From Synergistaceae bacterium (lineage in GTDB: Bacteria; Synergistota; Synergistia; Synergistales; Aminobacteriaceae): 41,391 bases of DNA. This document shows, in pieces, positions 40,942 to 41,391 of this stretch (positions are counted from its first letter, which is position 1; each line of letters starts with the position of its first letter). The DNA lies in the NCBI GenBank assembly GCA_017443945.1, contig JAFSXS010000020.1:1-41391 (forward strand), given 5' to 3'. The notes under the pieces are model-generated. The model ran no database searches. It was not told the DNA's origin and saw only the letters and a list, made by a program, of their open reading frames with translations. The position numbers and the translations under genes are program-made.

Positions 40942-41067
40942 GTGATTAAATTTTCTGACATAATCGGCTTCACGGCTTCACGGCTTCACGGCTTCACGGC
41001 TTCACGGCTTCACGGCTTCACGGCATCACGGCCAAGAGTCTATCCTTTTAGCATATCACAAGAATAA
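40942..41067 (+). CDS. Short repeat-bearing ORF, possibly the OFF form of a phase-variable gene
   Basis: A GTG at 40942 follows AGGAG by 8 bases. The frame encodes 41 residues: VIKFSDII, then three rounds of the octapeptide GFTASRLH made by the 8-bp repeat, the third cut short after TASR, then PRVYPFSISQE and stop. With one repeat unit more, or two fewer, the same start would read on through a 65-codon open frame to a TAA at 41216-41218 that overlaps the next ATG. Whether either protein is made is not known. The gene is uncertain, but the ribosome binding site is good. Confidence 0.4.
   Translation: MIKFSDIIGFTASRLHGFTASRLHGFTASRPRVYPFSISQE
40965..41028 (+). repeat. 8-bp tandem repeat (CGGCTTCA), 7 perfect units plus one variant
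   Basis: Seven perfect copies of CGGCTTCA span 40965-41020. An eighth, CGGCATCA, has one change, and CGGCCAAG follows as a decayed unit. The unit length is not divisible by 3, and the repeat is open in all three forward frames, each giving the same cyclic octapeptide. Confidence 0.95.
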
Positions 41068-41217
41068 TTTACGCACAAGATTAAATAAATTTCTAGCAGG
41101 AAAAATTTTTTTGCTTCTTCGTGTAGTTTGCGGAGGAGTAATTTTTTGCTGTGAATATATTGCTGCCTTATTGCTGATAAATAAATTTTCACATTCAAAT
41201 ATGGAGGTCTGTTATTA

Positions 41218-41391
41218 ATGGGATTTATATATAATATTGTTAAGGCAAATTGTCCTGATTGTTTATTTCCGTTAATGAGATCGTGTTACAGAACGATAAA
41301 GCTGCCAAAAACTTTGATGAACAAGTACAAAATGTCTCGTATAATTTCGCGTGCTGAAAAATTAAGGCCGTATTACCGCGATGAATTGTCG
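41218..41391 (+). CDS. N-terminal part of an unknown protein, cut by the window edge
   Basis: ATG at 41218 with GGAGG at 41203-41207, a 10-base spacing. The 58 visible codons begin MGFIYNIVKANCPDCLFPLM and are basic overall (RSCYRTIKLPKTLMNKYKMSRI). A CPDC pair and a further Cys are near the start. I do not recognise the family. Its start overlaps the stop of the frame that would be joined to the upstream ORF by repeat-length change, so its expression might be coupled to the switch. Confidence 0.6.
   Translation, partial: MGFIYNIVKANCPDCLFPLMRSCYRTIKLPKTLMNKYKMSRIISRAEKLRPYYRDELS

Noticed and set aside
1-41391. tRNA, rRNA or transposase genes
   Set aside because: I read for T-arm motifs, rRNA blocks and transposase-like frames and found none I could support.

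Overview
The window is about 41.4 kb of AT-rich, gene-dense bacterial DNA. It carries a secretin (so the cell has an outer membrane), an efp-asp23-nusB block, lectin-like papain-fold peptidases and an NHLM-type peptide exporter. Together these suggest a low-GC diderm from an anaerobic or gut habitat. A member of the Synergistota is my best guess, but this is inference: no rRNA or tRNA gene is visible.

Layout. (1) 1-3946: right end of a probable defence locus, a DUF1156-type adenine DNA methylase cut by the window edge plus a DUF499 P-loop ATPase. A GC-rich intergenic island follows. (2) 4206-7179: secondary-alcohol dehydrogenase, a CobW/G3E GTPase and GDP-L-fucose synthase. (3) 7381-15142, all on the minus strand: a ribosomally made peptide (RiPP) operon with a radical SAM/SPASM maturase, two GG-leader precursors, an atypical response regulator, a miniature HlyD-like protein, a C39 peptidase-ABC exporter and its non-peptidase partner. 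(4) 15307-18024: a FecB/BtuF-like binding protein with a probable AUU start, an AIR-synthase/HypE-like protein and a FecE/BtuD-like ATPase, with no permease. (5) 18066-20488: two coupled C1A peptidases. (6) 20533-23609: a Spy-like protein and a Pro/Arg-rich exported protein, divergent from an OmpR-type two-component pair. (7) 23689-28987: glycosyltransferase; then nusB, an AmaP-like gene, asp23, efp and secretin on the minus strand; then a HIT protein. (8) 29479-34329: galactose ABC transporter mglB-mglB-mglA-mglC. (9) 34646-37453: a zinc ribbon, a tail-anchored unknown protein and a UDP-galactopyranose mutase-like flavoprotein. (10) 38116-40896: znuACB and a YdjM-like membrane protein. (11) 40942-41391: an 8-bp tandem repeat that controls whether two open frames are joined, then a CDS cut by the right edge.

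Most novel items: the RiPP operon, whose main precursor ends in three CxC modules of which two share CxC-x3-GDG, with a Cys-free companion precursor and a response regulator carrying Glu at the phospho-acceptor site; the possible phase-variation switch at 40965-41028; two G-quadruplex motifs and two families of dispersed intergenic repeats; and strong over-use of the word GAGTC/GACTC.
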